From Pseudomonas cedrina subsp. cedrina (GTDB lineage Bacteria > Pseudomonadota > Gammaproteobacteria > Pseudomonadales > Pseudomonadaceae): a stretch of DNA of 64,000 nt. The stretch is taken from positions 434,001-498,000 of the forward strand of contig NZ_MNPW01000003.1 in the NCBI RefSeq assembly GCF_001983175.1, read 5' to 3'. Positions 8,328 through 17,895 of the stretch are shown in pieces. The position numbers and the translations under genes are program-made. The notes below the pieces were generated by a model. The model did not search any database. It worked only from the letters and a program-made list of their open reading frames with translations, and was not told the origin of the DNA. Position 1 is the stretch's first letter; every line of letters begins with the position of its first letter.

Positions 8328-9611
8328 TTACGCGTCTGGCGCAGCCTTGGCAGCCGGCTCACTGTTTTCGTAGATATACAGTGGCTTGGACTTACCTTCT
8401 ATGACGCTTTCGTCGATCACCACTTTACTCACCTCGGACTGCGAGGGGATTTCGTACATGGTGTCGAGCAACACGCCTTCAAGGATCGAACGCAGGCCAC
8501 GTGCACCGGTCTTGCGCTCCAGTGCCCGCTTGGCCACTGACTTGAGTGCATCGGTACGGAACTCGAGGTCCACGCCTTCCATCTCGAACAACTTGGCGTA
8601 TTGCTTGGTCAGGGCGTTTTTCGGCTCGGTGAGGATCTGGATCAAAGCCGCCTCATCCAGCTCGTCCAACGTGGCCAGGACCGGCAGACGACCGACGAAT
8701 TCCGGGATCAGACCGAACTTGACCAGATCGTCAGGCTCGACTTCACGCAGGGACTCGCCCACCTTCTTGCCTTCTTCCTTGCTGCGCACTTCCGCACTGA
8801 AACCAATGCCGCCGCGCGTCGAGCGCTGCTGGATAACTTTCTCCAGACCGGAGAAGGCGCCACCACAGATAAACAGGATGTTGCGCGTATCGACCTGCAG
8901 GAATTCCTGTTGCGGGTGCTTGCGGCCGCCTTGTGGCGGTACGGAAGCCACCGTGCCTTCGATCAGCTTCAACAGGGCTTGCTGCACGCCTTCACCGGAA
9001 ACGTCCCGGGTGATCGACGGGTTGTCCGACTTGCGCGAGATCTTGTCGATTTCGTCGATGTAGACAATACCCATCTGGGCCTTCTCTACGTCGTAGTCGC
9101 ATTTCTGCAGCAGTTTCTGAATGATGTTCTCGACATCCTCGCCCACGTAGCCAGCCTCGGTGAGGGTGGTGGCGTCGGCGATGGTGAAGGGAACGTTCAG
9201 CAGGCGAGCGAGGGTTTCTGCAAGCAGGGTTTTACCCGAGCCTGTAGGACCGATCAGCAAGATGTTGCTCTTGCCGAGTTCGACTTCGTCGCCTTTCTTG
9301 TCACGCTGGTTCAAACGCTTGTAGTGGTTGTACACCGCTACGGCCAGAACCTTCTTTGCACGCTCTTGACCAATCACGTACTGGTCAAGGATGCCGCTGA
9401 TTTCTTTAGGCGAAGGCAATTTATGCGCGCTGCTTTCGGCCTGGGCTTCCTGCACCTCCTCACGGATGATGTCATTGCACAGGTCGACGCACTCGTCGCA
9501 GATAAAGACCGAGGGGCCGGCAATCAACTTGCGTACTTCATGCTGGCTTTTGCCACAGAAGGAGCAATAAAGCAGCTTGCCGTTGTCCTCGCCGTTGCGG
9601 GTGTCAGTCAT
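8328..9611 (-). CDS. clpX: ATP-dependent Clp protease ATP-binding subunit ClpX
   Basis: A 427-aa AAA+ unfoldase that feeds substrates to ClpP. N-terminal C4 zinc-binding domain with Cys16, Cys19, Cys38 and Cys41 (CSFCGKS ... ICDECVDLC), Walker A GPTGSGKT (121-128), Walker B VYIDEIDK, and the ClpP-docking loop IGF in [10 protein letters not shown]. The ATG at 9611 ([10 protein letters not shown]) fits other pseudomonad ClpX starts. It follows clpP in the same direction with a 112-nt gap that holds a sigma32-like promoter. Confidence 0.98.
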   Translation of the reverse strand: MTDTRNGEDNGKLLYCSFCGKSQHEVRKLIAGPSVFICDECVDLCNDIIREEVQEAQAESSAHKLPSPKEISGILDQYVIGQERAKKVLAVAVYNHYKRLNQRDKKGDEVELGKSNILLIGPTGSGKTLLAETLARLLNVPFTIADATTLTEAGYVGEDVENIIQKLLQKCDYDVEKAQMGIVYIDEIDKISRKSDNPSITRDVSGEGVQQALLKLIEGTVASVPPQGGRKHPQQEFLQVDTRNILFICGGAFSGLEKVIQQRSTRGGIGFSAEVRSKEEGKKVGESLREVEPDDLVKFGLIPEFVGRLPVLATLDELDEAALIQILTEPKNALTKQYAKLFEMEGVDLEFRTDALKSVAKRALERKTGARGLRSILEGVLLDTMYEIPSQSEVSKVVIDESVIEGKSKPLYIYENSEPAAKAAPDA

Positions 9612-9645
9612 TCGTTCGATCCAAATCCGATAGGCTTGCAACACA

Positions 9646-9674
9646 AGATGAAGGCTTATGCGGGCTTTTTCAAG
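9646..9674 (-). promoter_or_regulatory. Probable sigma32-type promoter of clpX
   Basis: On the minus strand CTTGAAA (9668-9674) is a perfect RpoH -35, spaced 14 nt from CTTCATCT (9646-9653), a 6/8 match to the -10 CCCCATnT. The -35 also forms part of a hairpin (GCGGGCTT/AAGCCCGC) that could attenuate read-through from clpP. Confidence 0.6.
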
Positions 9675-9723
9675 CCCGCCAGTGGTCGGACATGCCGACC
9701 AGCCCTATTTTGAGCAGCTTATA

Positions 9724-10359
9724 TTAAGCGGGGCGCTGGCTGATTACTGCGTCGATCAACCCGTATTCACGTGCGGCTTCGGCGCTCATGAAGTTGTCGC
9801 GGTTGGTATCGCGCTCGATTTCTTCCAGGGTGTGCCCGCTGTGCTTGGCCATCAGCGTGTTGAGGCGCTCGCGAATAAACAGGATTTCCTTGGCGTGGAT
9901 TTCGATATCCGACGCCTGGCCCTGGAAACCGCCCAGTGGCTGGTGAATCATAACGCGCGAATTCGGCAGGCAGTAACGCTTGCCTTCGGCACCCGCGGTC
10001 AGCAGGAACGCGCCCATGCTGCACGCCTGGCCAATGCAGGTCGTCGAAACATTGGGCTTGATGAACTGCATGGTGTCGTAGATCGACATGCCCGCCGTTA
10101 CCGAACCGCCTGGGGAGTTGATGTAGAGATGGATGTCCTTGTCCGGGTTTTCCGCTTCAAGGAACAGCAGCTGCGCACAGATCAGGTTGGCCATGTAGTC
10201 CTCTACCGGGCCCACCAGAAAGATCACTCGCTCCTTGAGCAGGCGCGAGTAGATGTCGTAGGCGCGTTCGCCACGAGCGGACTGCTCGACAACCATCGGG
10301 ACCAGGCCGCCAGCGGCCTGGATATCAGAGTTCTGCTGAATATAGGAATTACGGAACAT
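9724..10359 (-). CDS. clpP: ATP-dependent Clp protease proteolytic subunit ClpP
   Basis: A 211-aa serine peptidase forming the two-ring tetradecamer that works with ClpX and ClpA. The catalytic triad is visible: Ser114 in QACSMGAFL, His139 in MIHQPLGG and Asp188 in [10 protein letters not shown]. Length and N-terminus ([10 protein letters not shown]) are normal for the genus. It follows tig by 91 nt with a hairpin between them. Confidence 0.98.
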   Translation of the reverse strand: MFRNSYIQQNSDIQAAGGLVPMVVEQSARGERAYDIYSRLLKERVIFLVGPVEDYMANLICAQLLFLEAENPDKDIHLYINSPGGSVTAGMSIYDTMQFIKPNVSTTCIGQACSMGAFLLTAGAEGKRYCLPNSRVMIHQPLGGFQGQASDIEIHAKEILFIRERLNTLMAKHSGHTLEEIERDTNRDNFMSAEAAREYGLIDAVISQRPA

Positions 10360-10399
10360 GCTCTGCAGTTACTCCCAAATAGTCATGTCTTGAAAACGC

Positions 10400-10424
10400 A
10401 TAAGCCAGCGCGAGGCTGGCTTAT
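10400..10424 (-). terminator. Hairpin between tig and clpP (weak terminator or attenuator)
   Basis: A perfect 10-bp stem ATAAGCCAGC/GCTGGCTTAT with a 5-nt loop, followed on the minus strand by GCGTTTTC. The T-run is short, so partial read-through into clpP is likely. Confidence 0.55.
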
Positions 10425-10450
10425 GGTTGAATTTCCAACGAGTTGGACAA

Positions 10451-11761
10451 TCAGTCGGCTTGTGCTGCTTCCGCCGGCTTGACTGCTTCTTCGTAAGAGA
10501 CCGCTTTATCGGTCACCTTAGCCTTCTGCAGAACAGTATCCACAACTTGTTCTTCCAGCACAACCGAACGTACTTCGTTCAGCTGCTGGTCGTTCTTGTA
10601 GTACCAGGACACGACCTGCTCAGGCTCCTGGTAGGCCGAAGCCATTTCCTGGATCATTTCGCGAACGCGGTCTTCGTCAGGCTTGAGGTCGAACTGCTTG
10701 ACCACTTCAGCCACGATCAGGCCCAGCACGACGCGGCGCTTGGCTTGCTCTTCGAACAGCTCGGCCGGCAGCTGGTCAGGCTTGATATTGCCACCAAACT
10801 GCTGGACCGCTTGGACGCGCAGGCGATCCACTTCGTTGGACAGCAGGGCCTTCGGCACTTCGATCGGGTTGGCGGCCAGCAGACCGTCCATGACCTGGTT
10901 CTTGACCTTGGACTTGATGGCCTGGCGCAGCTCGCGCTCCATGTTCTTGCGAACTTCGGTGCGGAAGCCTTCGATCCCGGTTTCCTTGATACCGAATTGA
11001 GCGAAGAATTCTTCGTTCAGCTCAGGCAGCTTAGGCTCGGAAACGCTGTTGACGGTCACGGTGAACTCGGCGGCCTTGCCGGCCAGGTCCAGGTTCTGGT
11101 AGTCAGCCGGGAATTCCAGGTTCAGAACGCGTTCTTCACCGGCCTTGGCGCCAACCAGGCCGTCTTCGAAGCCCGGGATCATGCGGTTGGAACCCAGCAC
11201 CAGTTGAGTGCCCTTGGCGGAGCCGCCAGCGAATACTTCGCCGTCAACCTTGCCAACGAAATCGATGTTCAGCTGGTCTTCGTTCTGGGCGGCACGCTCG
11301 GCCACTTCGAAACGGGTGTTCTGCTTGCGCAGGATTTCCAGCATGTTGTCCAGGTCCGAATCAGCGACTTCGGCGCTCAGGCGCTCGATTTCGATGCCTT
11401 CAAAACCGGCCACTTCAAACTCTGGGAACACTTCGAAGGTTGCAACGTATTCCAGATCCTTGCCCGCTTCCAGGGACTTGGGCTCGATCGACGGCGAACC
11501 AGCCGGGTTCAGCTTTTGCTCAACCACTGCTTCGTAGAAAGAAGCCTGGATCACGTCGCCGACAGCTTCCTGGCGCGCATCGGCACCAAAACGACGCTTG
11601 ATTTCGCTCATCGGCACTTTGCCTGGACGGAAACCAGCGATCTTGGCCTTCTGGGCAGTCTGCTGCAGACGCTTGTTGACCGCAGTCTCGATACGCTCAG
11701 CCGGCACGGTGATGCTCAGGCGACGCTCGATAGCAGTAGTATTTTCAACAGAAACTTGCAT
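10451..11761 (-). CDS. tig: Trigger factor (ribosome-associated chaperone)
   Basis: A 436-aa trigger factor: N-terminal ribosome-binding domain with the signature [17 protein letters not shown] (about residues 44-60), a central FKBP-type peptidyl-prolyl isomerase domain (about 150-245) and a C-terminal chaperone domain. It binds nascent chains at the ribosomal exit tunnel. The ATG at 11761 is preceded by ACGAGGAATATCC. It heads the tig-clpP-clpX block. Only 49 nt separate its start from the 3' end of the group II intron, so tig translation depends on transcripts that start beyond or inside the intron. Confidence 0.97.
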   Translation of the reverse strand: MQVSVENTTAIERRLSITVPAERIETAVNKRLQQTAQKAKIAGFRPGKVPMSEIKRRFGADARQEAVGDVIQASFYEAVVEQKLNPAGSPSIEPKSLEAGKDLEYVATFEVFPEFEVAGFEGIEIERLSAEVADSDLDNMLEILRKQNTRFEVAERAAQNEDQLNIDFVGKVDGEVFAGGSAKGTQLVLGSNRMIPGFEDGLVGAKAGEERVLNLEFPADYQNLDLAGKAAEFTVTVNSVSEPKLPELNEEFFAQFGIKETGIEGFRTEVRKNMERELRQAIKSKVKNQVMDGLLAANPIEVPKALLSNEVDRLRVQAVQQFGGNIKPDQLPAELFEEQAKRRVVLGLIVAEVVKQFDLKPDEDRVREMIQEMASAYQEPEQVVSWYYKNDQQLNEVRSVVLEEQVVDTVLQKAKVTDKAVSYEEAVKPAEAAQAD

Positions 11762-11817
11762 GGATATTCCTCGTTGCACAGACGTTAGCCGGCCATTTCC
11801 GACCCCAATGTCGGGTA

Positions 11818-11884
11818 GAGATGGGCCATTACTGGCCCACCTCCCCCTAAGAACCGTACGTGCGAGTTTCCCCGCATACGGCTC
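11818..11884 (-). ncRNA. Group II intron domains V and VI
   Basis: Domain V (11851-11884) is a 34-nt hairpin reading GAGCCGTATGCGGGGAAAC then TCGCACGTACGGTTC on the minus strand, with GAGCCGTA/TACGGTTC as the lower stem and GAAA as tetraloop. It is the catalytic core of the ribozyme. Domain VI (11818-11843) is a hairpin of GAGGTGGGCC/GGCCCATCTC with unpaired As near the tip that can supply the branch-point adenosine. Both are intact, so the ribozyme may be active. Confidence 0.8.
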
Positions 11885-11888
11885 GGGC

Positions 11889-13592
11889 CTAATCAAAACC
11901 CCCGGTAAGGGGAGCCGGTTTGTTCACTGTCAATCCGCGAGCGTGTAGCCGCTGGTGACAAAGGGGGTGCAATAGTACCCGGTTATTTAGGGAGTCTCCA
12001 CCGCCTTTTGTGCGGTACAGAATGTGGTGATCATGCCACCCCGTCTCCTTCGTAATCGGTAACTTACATATTGGACACAATCCTTTCTGACTCTGGAAAA
12101 GGCTCAAGATTTGCTTACGGTACGCCAGCCTTTTGAGCATCTGTTCCATACGCCTTTTCTCACCCATTTCCTCCATAGAAGGATCGAAGGGGTTGTACTC
12201 CCCACTCACCTTCTTGTGTCGTTCGATCGGAGTGCTCGCTAGCGAGTACAACTCGATCGTTCGCATCTCTCCCTTGTCATTCATCGTCGCGGTAGCAAAC
12301 ACCCCTTTCCGCCCCTTCATGGGTTTAAAGTATTTCGCTCCGATCCACTGGAGTGTTTTCTTAGGGTGTCGCCGTTTTGCCCAACGCCATAGAGCCAGAA
12401 AGATCATGTAATCCATGCGGCTATACGCTTTCTTGGCTACCACAGGCTGGTGATAGAGCGCCCAGCCACGCAGTATCGGATTCAGCTGTCGGATCAGATC
12501 CTCCTGCCTTACCGTTTTGCTGGTACTGATGACCTCCCTTACCTTGCTATAGAACGCTTTCACGTTTTTCTTGCTTGGCTTGATCAGAAGCTTCCCATCG
12601 TACTTGCGGAAATTCCAACCTAGAAAGTCAAAGCCTTCCTTTATATGGACGACACGCGTCTTCTCAAGTGACAACTGCAGCCCCCGCACTGCTAGGAACT
12701 GCTCTACCCAAGGTCTGACTTCAGTTTCCAGCACCTCTCGCGAGGTTCCGGTTATCACAAAGTCATCCGCATAACGCACCACATTGATTTTCAGCTTCTT
12801 GGCCTTGGTCACACCCAGATGTTGCTTAAGTTGTGACTCCAGCCCATCCAGCACCAGATTTGCCAAGCTGGGCGAGACAATCCCGCCCTGTGGCGTACCG
12901 GCATCCGTTGCCTGTAGCTGGCCTTTATGAATCACGCCAGCTTTCAACCATTTTCGGAGAACCACCTTATCCGTTGGGACGTTGGTGATAAGCCAGTCAT
13001 GATTGATATGGTCAAAGCAGCCTTTGATGTCCGCCTCCAAAACCCATTGGGCCGAAACCTTCTTGGATAGGCATACGAACAACTGCCCCATTGCATCCGC
13101 CGTAGATCGCTCGATCCTAAAGCCGTAGCTGTTTGGATCGCCGGTGGTTTCTGCAATGGGTGCCAGAGCAAGCAAATACAACGCCTGCATTGCCCTGTCC
13201 GTCATGGTCGGAATGCCCAGAGGGCGCTCCTTTCCATTTGACTTCGGAATAAACACACGCCGTAAAGGCCGTGGTTTATAACCGTGGCGCTTCAACCCAT
13301 TTGCCGCCTTCCATTTGGCATCGGGTGTATCCCAGAGCACGCGGTCGACTCCCGCCGTGCGCTTACCCTGGTTTTCAGTGACTCGCCGTACGGCCAAGTA
13401 TCTGGCCGAGCGTGAGCGGGTCAGCATCCGCTGCAAGGCTTTCACCCTGCGCCAGTTGCCTTCCCGACAAGCCTTCGCAATCCGTATCTGCATCGCCCGG
13501 ACATTCCGCTGAACACGCCACCAATCGATGTCATGCCATTGTTGCGGAGCGCCGGAAGGCGCAGACACGGCCAATTGGCTATGTTCTAACAT
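11889..13592 (-). CDS. ltrA: Group II intron reverse transcriptase/maturase
   Basis: A 567-aa intron-encoded protein. Reverse transcriptase blocks run from about residue 70 to 320 with the catalytic YADDFVITG and the upstream [15 protein letters not shown] motif; then the maturase (X) domain with [10 protein letters not shown]; then a C-terminal HNH endonuclease module (CPICKL ... [13 protein letters not shown] ... [14 protein letters not shown], about 510-555). It assists splicing and retrohoming. No frameshift or stop is seen and all catalytic residues are present, so the element looks recently active. It has no cellular role in the tig operon apart from being in its leader. Confidence 0.95.
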   Translation of the reverse strand: MLEHSQLAVSAPSGAPQQWHDIDWWRVQRNVRAMQIRIAKACREGNWRRVKALQRMLTRSRSARYLAVRRVTENQGKRTAGVDRVLWDTPDAKWKAANGLKRHGYKPRPLRRVFIPKSNGKERPLGIPTMTDRAMQALYLLALAPIAETTGDPNSYGFRIERSTADAMGQLFVCLSKKVSAQWVLEADIKGCFDHINHDWLITNVPTDKVVLRKWLKAGVIHKGQLQATDAGTPQGGIVSPSLANLVLDGLESQLKQHLGVTKAKKLKINVVRYADDFVITGTSREVLETEVRPWVEQFLAVRGLQLSLEKTRVVHIKEGFDFLGWNFRKYDGKLLIKPSKKNVKAFYSKVREVISTSKTVRQEDLIRQLNPILRGWALYHQPVVAKKAYSRMDYMIFLALWRWAKRRHPKKTLQWIGAKYFKPMKGRKGVFATATMNDKGEMRTIELYSLASTPIERHKKVSGEYNPFDPSMEEMGEKRRMEQMLKRLAYRKQILSLFQSQKGLCPICKLPITKETGWHDHHILYRTKGGGDSLNNRVLLHPLCHQRLHARGLTVNKPAPLTGGFD

Positions 13593-14242
13593 GCTGCCTT
13601 CCTCTCAAGTTGCCCCAAGCGAAAGACGCACACATCCCCCTGACGGGAATGGACGCTCCCGCCAGGGTTGGATTAATAGAAGATCCGTTACAGCTGGATC
13701 TCTAGGTTTATTGAGACAGGCTCACTCAGAGTTCATGCGACGAAAGACCACGCAGAAGTCTGCCCGGTTTCCCGTGGAGCAATGTTCCAGCCCCTATCCG
13801 GGCCATTACAGCCCGGCTTTCGCTTTCTCTGCGATCCCATACCCGCACAGCCAACGGATCACCTTGCGGTTCACCTGCCCGAAGGCAGCCATACGGGCTT
13901 ACCACGTTCCCTGCCTGTCACACGACTGGGTTAGAGTCTGCCTATTCGCCGGCGACCTTATGTGACGACGTGTTCCGACCCTTGACCAGAACAACCGGTC
14001 GCATCACCTTTTTGGTTAATGCCTATCAGCAGATTAGGCACCGTAATGCTGACGACGTTTATTAGCAGTTCACTTGTGTTACCCATACCAGCCAGCCTAG
14101 CGCCTCAACCCGGTACTGCTCCGAGCATCTGCGCTCCGCCTCACAGCGAAGACGCACCCATACGGGGGCTACATTGTTGGAAGAGCTTCACACCCCACCG
14201 TTACCAGTGACGCATGTCTTCCTAGGCTATCGTTGGTCGCAC

Positions 14243-14665
14243 AACGAGTCCGCTGCCACTCCAAACAGGCAATGGTTGGACAATGACAGACAGAGCTTTC
14301 GCTCATGTCTCCGGTTTGATGTGAACAGGAACTGCCGAGGCAGCATGCTCAAAGAATTGTTACCTCCTGTTTCAAAAGCAGGAGGGAACCCCAGCGGGGA
14401 TTCTCTCCCGCATGGGTTTAGCCCTGAATAGGGCTGATGTGTAGTAGGCACTCCAATACCGGAAATCCAGTACTGCGGTCGAGCCACCGAGCGCTAATCG
14501 ACCTTGAGTTTGCCACCGCCGCTGCGGCAAGTCCTTGAAGGCATTGGACTTCTGGGAGGGTTTTGTTTCTTGGGATTGGGCACCCAAGCTCTCGGCTCTC
14601 TTTCGAAAACCCTTCAAGATGACTCTACACCTCGAAGTTTAGGAGACACGCCACGCGTGTCGCAC
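14243..14665 (-). other. Unassigned 423-nt stretch between tig promoter and intron
   Basis: No convincing gene. On the minus strand it begins with the hairpin GACACGC/GCGTGTC and later holds CCTCCTG/CAGGAGG with a 9-nt loop, so it could be a structured tig leader. Two short open frames of 81 and 86 codons exist but have no recognisable domain or good ribosome site. If the intron really starts at 14665 this would be part of it. Confidence 0.4.
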
Positions 14666-14676
14666 CAAGGGCATGC

Positions 14677-14705
14677 ATTCTAGTGGGTCAAACTCAAGAA
14701 GTCAC
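14677..14705 (-). promoter_or_regulatory. Probable promoter of tig
   Basis: On the minus strand GTGACT (14700-14705) and TAGAAT (14677-14682) are separated by 17 nt, an acceptable sigma70 promoter. It is the only good candidate upstream of tig outside the intron. Between it and the tRNA terminator (14976) I see nothing else. Confidence 0.5.
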
Positions 14706-14975
14706 CCTACTGAAAATACGCCCGAAAACCGCCGGCAATTTATCGGTACGAAGGCACGGATGCACCTCGCCCCGGTGACAAATACTGCCAAGTACGCCAG
14801 GGCTCTGCGCCGCCCTTCCCTAATATGAAAGAAGTCGTCATCCAGCACCCTGGCGGCCAACCCCGAACAGGGCCGGCAGGCAACGCGGCATCATCGAGAC
14901 ACATAAATACGACGAAGCGCCCTGCCGTTGCGGCCCAATCACTGCAGCCGCTGGATATTCGAACCGCTGAAACCA

Positions 14976-15009
14976 AAAAAGGCGCCAGACTGTTAAATCT
15001 GGCGCCTTT
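14976..15009 (-). terminator. Rho-independent terminator of the tRNA cluster
   Basis: The stem AGGCGCCAGA/TCTGGCGCCT is followed on the minus strand by TTTTT, just after tRNA-His. A near-identical hairpin follows the other tRNA-His copy. Confidence 0.85.
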
Positions 15010-15015
15010 CGAATA

Positions 15016-15091
15016 TGGGGTGGACGAAGGGGATCGAACCCTCGACAACGGGAGTCACAATCCCGTGCTCTACCAACTGAGCTACGCCCAC
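15016..15091 (-). tRNA. tRNA-His(GTG), copy 1
   Basis: 76 nt with encoded CCA; minus strand begins GTGGGCGTAGCTCAGTTGG, anticodon loop ATTGTGACT with GTG, T-loop TTCGATC. The base at 15092 can supply G-1, required by HisRS. It is identical in sequence to the copy at 15309-15384 and is the last tRNA before the terminator. Confidence 0.97.
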
Positions 15092-15168
15092 CATATTGCG
15101 TTAACAAAGAAACCAAACCACTTCTTTGTCGAGCCCTGCCCTGCCTTTCGACGGGGCCAAGCTTTATT

Positions 15169-15253
15169 TGGTGCGGATGAAGAGACTCGAACTCTTACGC
15201 CTCGCGGCGCTGGAACCTAAATCCAGTGTGTCTACCAATTCCACCACATCCGC
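15169..15253 (-). tRNA. tRNA-Leu(TAG)
   Basis: 85 nt with a long variable arm and encoded CCA; minus strand begins GCGGATGTGGTGGAATTGG and ends CATCCGCACCA; the anticodon loop contains TTTAGGT, giving TAG. Acceptor stem GCGGATG/CATCCGC is perfect. Confidence 0.97.
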
Positions 15254-15271
15254 GCTTGAAGCTCTTAAAGC

Positions 15272-15302
15272 AAAGGCGCCAGACGGTTAATCTGGCGCCT
15301 TT
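15272..15302 (-). terminator. Terminator-like hairpin behind tRNA-His copy 2
   Basis: AAAGGCGCCAGA/TCTGGCGCCTTT with a short loop, almost the same as the terminator at 14976. It lies inside the cluster between tRNA-His copy 2 and tRNA-Leu, so it may reduce expression of the distal tRNAs or mark an RNA processing point. Confidence 0.6.
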
Positions 15303-15308
15303 CAAATA

Positions 15309-15384
15309 TGGGGTGGACGAAGGGGATCGAACCCTCGACAACGGGAGTCACAATCCCGTGCTCTACCAACTGAGCTACGCCCAC
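15309..15384 (-). tRNA. tRNA-His(GTG), copy 2
   Basis: 76 nt, same sequence as copy 1 at 15016-15091, anticodon GTG, encoded CCA. The downstream 40 nt are also nearly the same in both copies, showing that the tRNA and its hairpin were duplicated as a unit. Confidence 0.97.
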
Positions 15385-15416
15385 CATCTAACGCTACTTG
15401 TGCCAAAGCTGCCTAA

Positions 15417-15493
15417 TGGCGCACCCGGCAGGACTCGAACCTGCGACCATCCGCTTAGAAGGCGGATGCTCTATCCAGCTGAGCTACGGGCGC
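15417..15493 (-). tRNA. tRNA-Arg(TCT)
   Basis: 77 nt with encoded CCA; minus strand begins GCGCCCGTAGCTCAGCTGG; anticodon loop CTTCTAA gives TCT, which reads AGA/AGG. First tRNA of the cluster (Arg-His-Leu-His), an order I recall also beside folD in P. aeruginosa. Confidence 0.97.
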
Positions 15494-15610
15494 CTTATTA
15501 ATCTGTACTCTTGGAGGATTACAAACTAAGTGCTTCCAGCCTTGCAGAACAACACTCTATTCTGCTTGACCTTCTCAACCAGTGCTAGGCTGTGCCCGAC
15601 AAGTGCGACG

Positions 15611-15640
15611 AATAGTATAGACGCCCTCGAAACCCGTCAA
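15611..15640 (-). promoter_or_regulatory. Promoter of the tRNA cluster
   Basis: On the minus strand TTGACG (15635-15640) and TATACT (15614-15619) are 15 nt apart (or TACTAT at 17 nt), preceded by a strong A/T-rich upstream stretch that resembles an UP element. Placed about 120 nt before tRNA-Arg. Confidence 0.65.
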
Positions 15641-15772
15641 ATCTTTTTTAAAAAAAACTGATTTTATTTAAGGGCTTAGGGCAATTTGCGGACCAAGCGC
15701 CTTTGCCCTCACGTCCTGGCATGCGAGAATGCGCGCACTTTTCTTCCCCCTCTCGATGGTTAATCACGCGTA

Positions 15773-16627
15773 ATGACTGCACAACTTATCGACGGCAAAT
15801 CAATCGCCGCCAGCCTGCGCCAGCAGATCGCCAAACGAGTCACCGAGCGCAGCCGGCAAGGCCTGCGCACGCCTGGCCTCGCGGTGATCCTGGTCGGCAG
15901 CGATCCTGCCTCTCAGGTTTATGTCTCGCACAAGCGTAAAGACTGTGAAGAGGTCGGCTTTATTTCCAAGGCCTACGACTTGCCTGCCGAGACTACCCAG
16001 CAGGCGCTTACCGACCTGATCGACGGCCTCAACGACGACCCGAAGATCGATGGCATCCTGCTGCAACTGCCACTGCCCGAGCACCTGGACGCCTCCAAAC
16101 TGCTGGAGCGCATCCGCCCCGACAAGGATGTCGACGGCTTCCACCCTTATAACGTCGGCCGCCTGGCCCAGCGTATCCCGCTGCTGCGCCCGTGCACCCC
16201 GAAAGGCATCATGACCCTGCTGGAAAGCACCGGCGTCGATTTGTATGGCCTCGATGCGGTGGTGGTCGGCGCCTCCAATATCGTCGGCCGCCCGATGGCG
16301 ATGGAACTGCTGCTGGCCGGCTGCACCGTGACCGTCACCCACCGCTTCACCAAGGACCTTGCCGGGCACGTTGGCCGCGCCGACCTGGTGGTGGTCGCCG
16401 CCGGCAAGCCGGGGCTGGTCAAGGGTGAGTGGATCAAGGAAGGCGCCATCGTCATCGACGTTGGGATCAACCGCCAGGACGACGGCAAACTGGTGGGCGA
16501 CGTGGTGTACGACACCGCCTTGCCCCGCGCCGGTTGGATCACCCCCGTGCCAGGCGGCGTCGGCCCGATGACCCGCGCCTGCCTGTTGGAAAACACCTTG
16601 TACGCCGCAGAGACCCTGCACGGGTAA
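15773..16627 (+). CDS. folD: Methylenetetrahydrofolate dehydrogenase / methenyltetrahydrofolate cyclohydrolase
   Basis: A 284-aa bifunctional cytoplasmic enzyme that interconverts 5,10-methylene-, 5,10-methenyl- and 10-formyl-tetrahydrofolate using NADP+. Catalytic domain motifs [14 protein letters not shown] (with the conserved Tyr and Lys) and [10 protein letters not shown] are followed by PCTPKGIM, the nucleotide-binding [15 protein letters not shown] and the C-terminal signature [16 protein letters not shown]. Length is standard. It is divergent from the tRNA cluster and followed by a terminator at 16643. Confidence 0.97.
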   Translation: MTAQLIDGKSIAASLRQQIAKRVTERSRQGLRTPGLAVILVGSDPASQVYVSHKRKDCEEVGFISKAYDLPAETTQQALTDLIDGLNDDPKIDGILLQLPLPEHLDASKLLERIRPDKDVDGFHPYNVGRLAQRIPLLRPCTPKGIMTLLESTGVDLYGLDAVVVGASNIVGRPMAMELLLAGCTVTVTHRFTKDLAGHVGRADLVVVAAGKPGLVKGEWIKEGAIVIDVGINRQDDGKLVGDVVYDTALPRAGWITPVPGGVGPMTRACLLENTLYAAETLHG

Positions 16628-16642
16628 TAACCAGGCGTACTG

Positions 16643-16672
16643 AAAAAGCCCTGCCTTATCGCAGGGCTTTTT
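16643..16672 (+). terminator. Rho-independent terminator of folD
   Basis: AAAAGCCCTGC/GCAGGGCTTTTT, 16 nt after the folD stop, followed by TTTTT. It runs into a perfect 20-bp palindrome (16669-16688). Confidence 0.85.
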
Positions 16673-16831
16673 ATTGTCGACAATAAAACCTTTTTTCTTA
16701 GTTTTTAGTCACTTTCATCGGGTTCCAGAAGAACATTCGACAGTTTCTGATCCATACTCCTAAAATGTAACGGCATTTATCAAAAAACCGTTTCCAAACG
16801 GCATTCATTACTTTTTAGCGAGTTCATCCGC

Positions 16832-17755
16832 GTGAAAATTCGTCTTTCTATTGTCAGCCTGTTTTTTGCTCTCACAGGCACCTTCGCGCACGCCGCCGAA
16901 ACCACCCAGGCCCCGCGTGACACCTCCAAACTGCAGATCGCTTCCGGCAGTGCCATGCTGGTGGACCTGCAAACCAACAAGGTCATCTATGCCAGCAATC
17001 CTGACGTGGTGGTGCCCATCGCCTCGGTGAGCAAATTGATGACCGGCCTCATCGTGCTCGAGGCCAAGCAGAATATGGACGAATACATCGACATCAACAT
17101 CAGCGACACGCCGGAGATGAAGGGTGTGTTCTCGCGCGTGAAAATCGGCAGCCAGATGCCGCGCAAGGAAATGCTGCTGATCGCCCTGATGTCCTCGGAG
17201 AACCGCGCCGCCGCAAGCCTGGCGCATCATTATCCGGGTGGCTACGCGGCCTTTATCGCGGCGATGAACGCCAAGGCCAAGGCGCTGGGCATGACCAGCA
17301 CCCACTATGTCGAGCCCACCGGCCTGTCGATCCACAACGTGTCCACCGCCCGCGACCTGAGCAAACTGCTGGCCGCCGCGCGCCACTATCCGCTGCTCAG
17401 CCAACTGAGCACCACCAAGGAAAAGACTGTGTCGTTCCGCAAGCCCAACTACACCCTGGGCTTCTCCAACACCGATCACCTGATCAACCGCGCCAACTGG
17501 GACATCAAACTGACCAAGACCGGTTTCACCAACCAGGCCGGCCACTGCCTGGTGCTGGTGACCAGCATGGGTAACCGCCCGGTGTCGTTGGTGATCCTGG
17601 ATGCCTTCGGCAAATTCACCCACTTTGCCGATGCCAGCCGTATCCGCAATTGGGTCGAAACCGGCAAGAGCGGCTCGGTGCCGGATGTGGCGTTGCGCTA
17701 CAAGGCCGACAAAAACCTGAAGAACCGCGCGAACGCTGCAGAAGTTCGTCGCTAA
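16832..17755 (+). CDS. pbpG: D-alanyl-D-alanine endopeptidase (PBP7)
   Basis: A 307-aa periplasmic low-molecular-mass penicillin-binding protein that cuts D-Ala-meso-DAP cross-links in peptidoglycan. The signal peptide (about residues 1-22, ends AHAAE) is followed by the peptidase S11 domain with the three active-site motifs SVSK (nucleophile Ser), SEN (SSENRAA) and KTG ([10 protein letters not shown]). The start is GTG at 16832, since no in-frame ATG lies between an upstream stop and the signal peptide. The 160-nt gap from folD is AT-rich and likely holds its promoter. Transcribed as a single gene, closed by a REP region. Confidence 0.95.
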   Translation: MKIRLSIVSLFFALTGTFAHAAETTQAPRDTSKLQIASGSAMLVDLQTNKVIYASNPDVVVPIASVSKLMTGLIVLEAKQNMDEYIDINISDTPEMKGVFSRVKIGSQMPRKEMLLIALMSSENRAAASLAHHYPGGYAAFIAAMNAKAKALGMTSTHYVEPTGLSIHNVSTARDLSKLLAAARHYPLLSQLSTTKEKTVSFRKPNYTLGFSNTDHLINRANWDIKLTKTGFTNQAGHCLVLVTSMGNRPVSLVILDAFGKFTHFADASRIRNWVETGKSGSVPDVALRYKADKNLKNRANAAEVRR

Positions 17756-17767
17756 ACACGCAACATT

Positions 17768-17874
17768 ATGTGGGAGCGAGCTTGTGTGGGAGCTGGCTTG
17801 CCTGCGATAGCATCACCGCGATATCACTGAAACACCTCGGTGCCTGCATCGCGGGCATGCCCGGCTCCCACATT
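17768..17874. repeat. Degenerate REP doublet
   Basis: Inverted GTGGGAGCTGGCTTGCCTGCGATAG-type arms (written here as GTGGGAGC ... GCTCCCAC) with imperfect pairing; the left arm contains a partial tandem duplication (TGTGGGAGCGAGCTTGTGTGGGAGCTGG). Lies between two convergent genes, a usual site for REPs. Confidence 0.75.
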
Positions 17875-17895
17875 GGATCAGTGTTGTTTCAGCAT

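Larger units (their letters stand above)
11810..14242 (-). mobile_element. Group II intron (with maturase ORF) in the tig leader
   Basis: A retroelement on the minus strand. The 3' part is clear: domain V at 11851-11884 and domain VI at 11818-11843, ending CTACCCGAC at 11810. The best 5' end is GTGCGACC starting at 14242, about 650 nt before the maturase start, the usual distance for domains I-III; total 2,433 nt is a normal size for ORF-bearing introns. It is soon followed by a GUAA-loop hairpin (CACTG-GTAA-CGGTG), as in chloroplast-like bacterial introns (recalled). A second GTGCG at 14665 is possible but lies within a few bases of the probable tig transcription start. The intron lies in the orientation of tig, so splicing would restore the leader. 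Confidence 0.75.

Noticed and set aside
14661-14665. GTGCG on the minus strand as the intron 5' end
   Set aside because: It gives an over-long 5' domain (about 1.07 kb before the maturase) and lies within about 10 nt of the predicted tig transcription start, leaving no exon for IBS pairing. The CAAGGG/CCCTTG match keeps it as a minor alternative.
11810-15493. Prophage or integrative element beside the tRNA cluster
   Set aside because: No integrase, no phage genes and no tRNA 3'-end duplication; the intron accounts for the foreign sequence.
14825-15501. Open frames on the plus strand across the tRNA cluster
   Set aside because: They are the reverse complements of tRNA genes (repeated translated motifs such as GDRTLDNGSHNPV) and not proteins.
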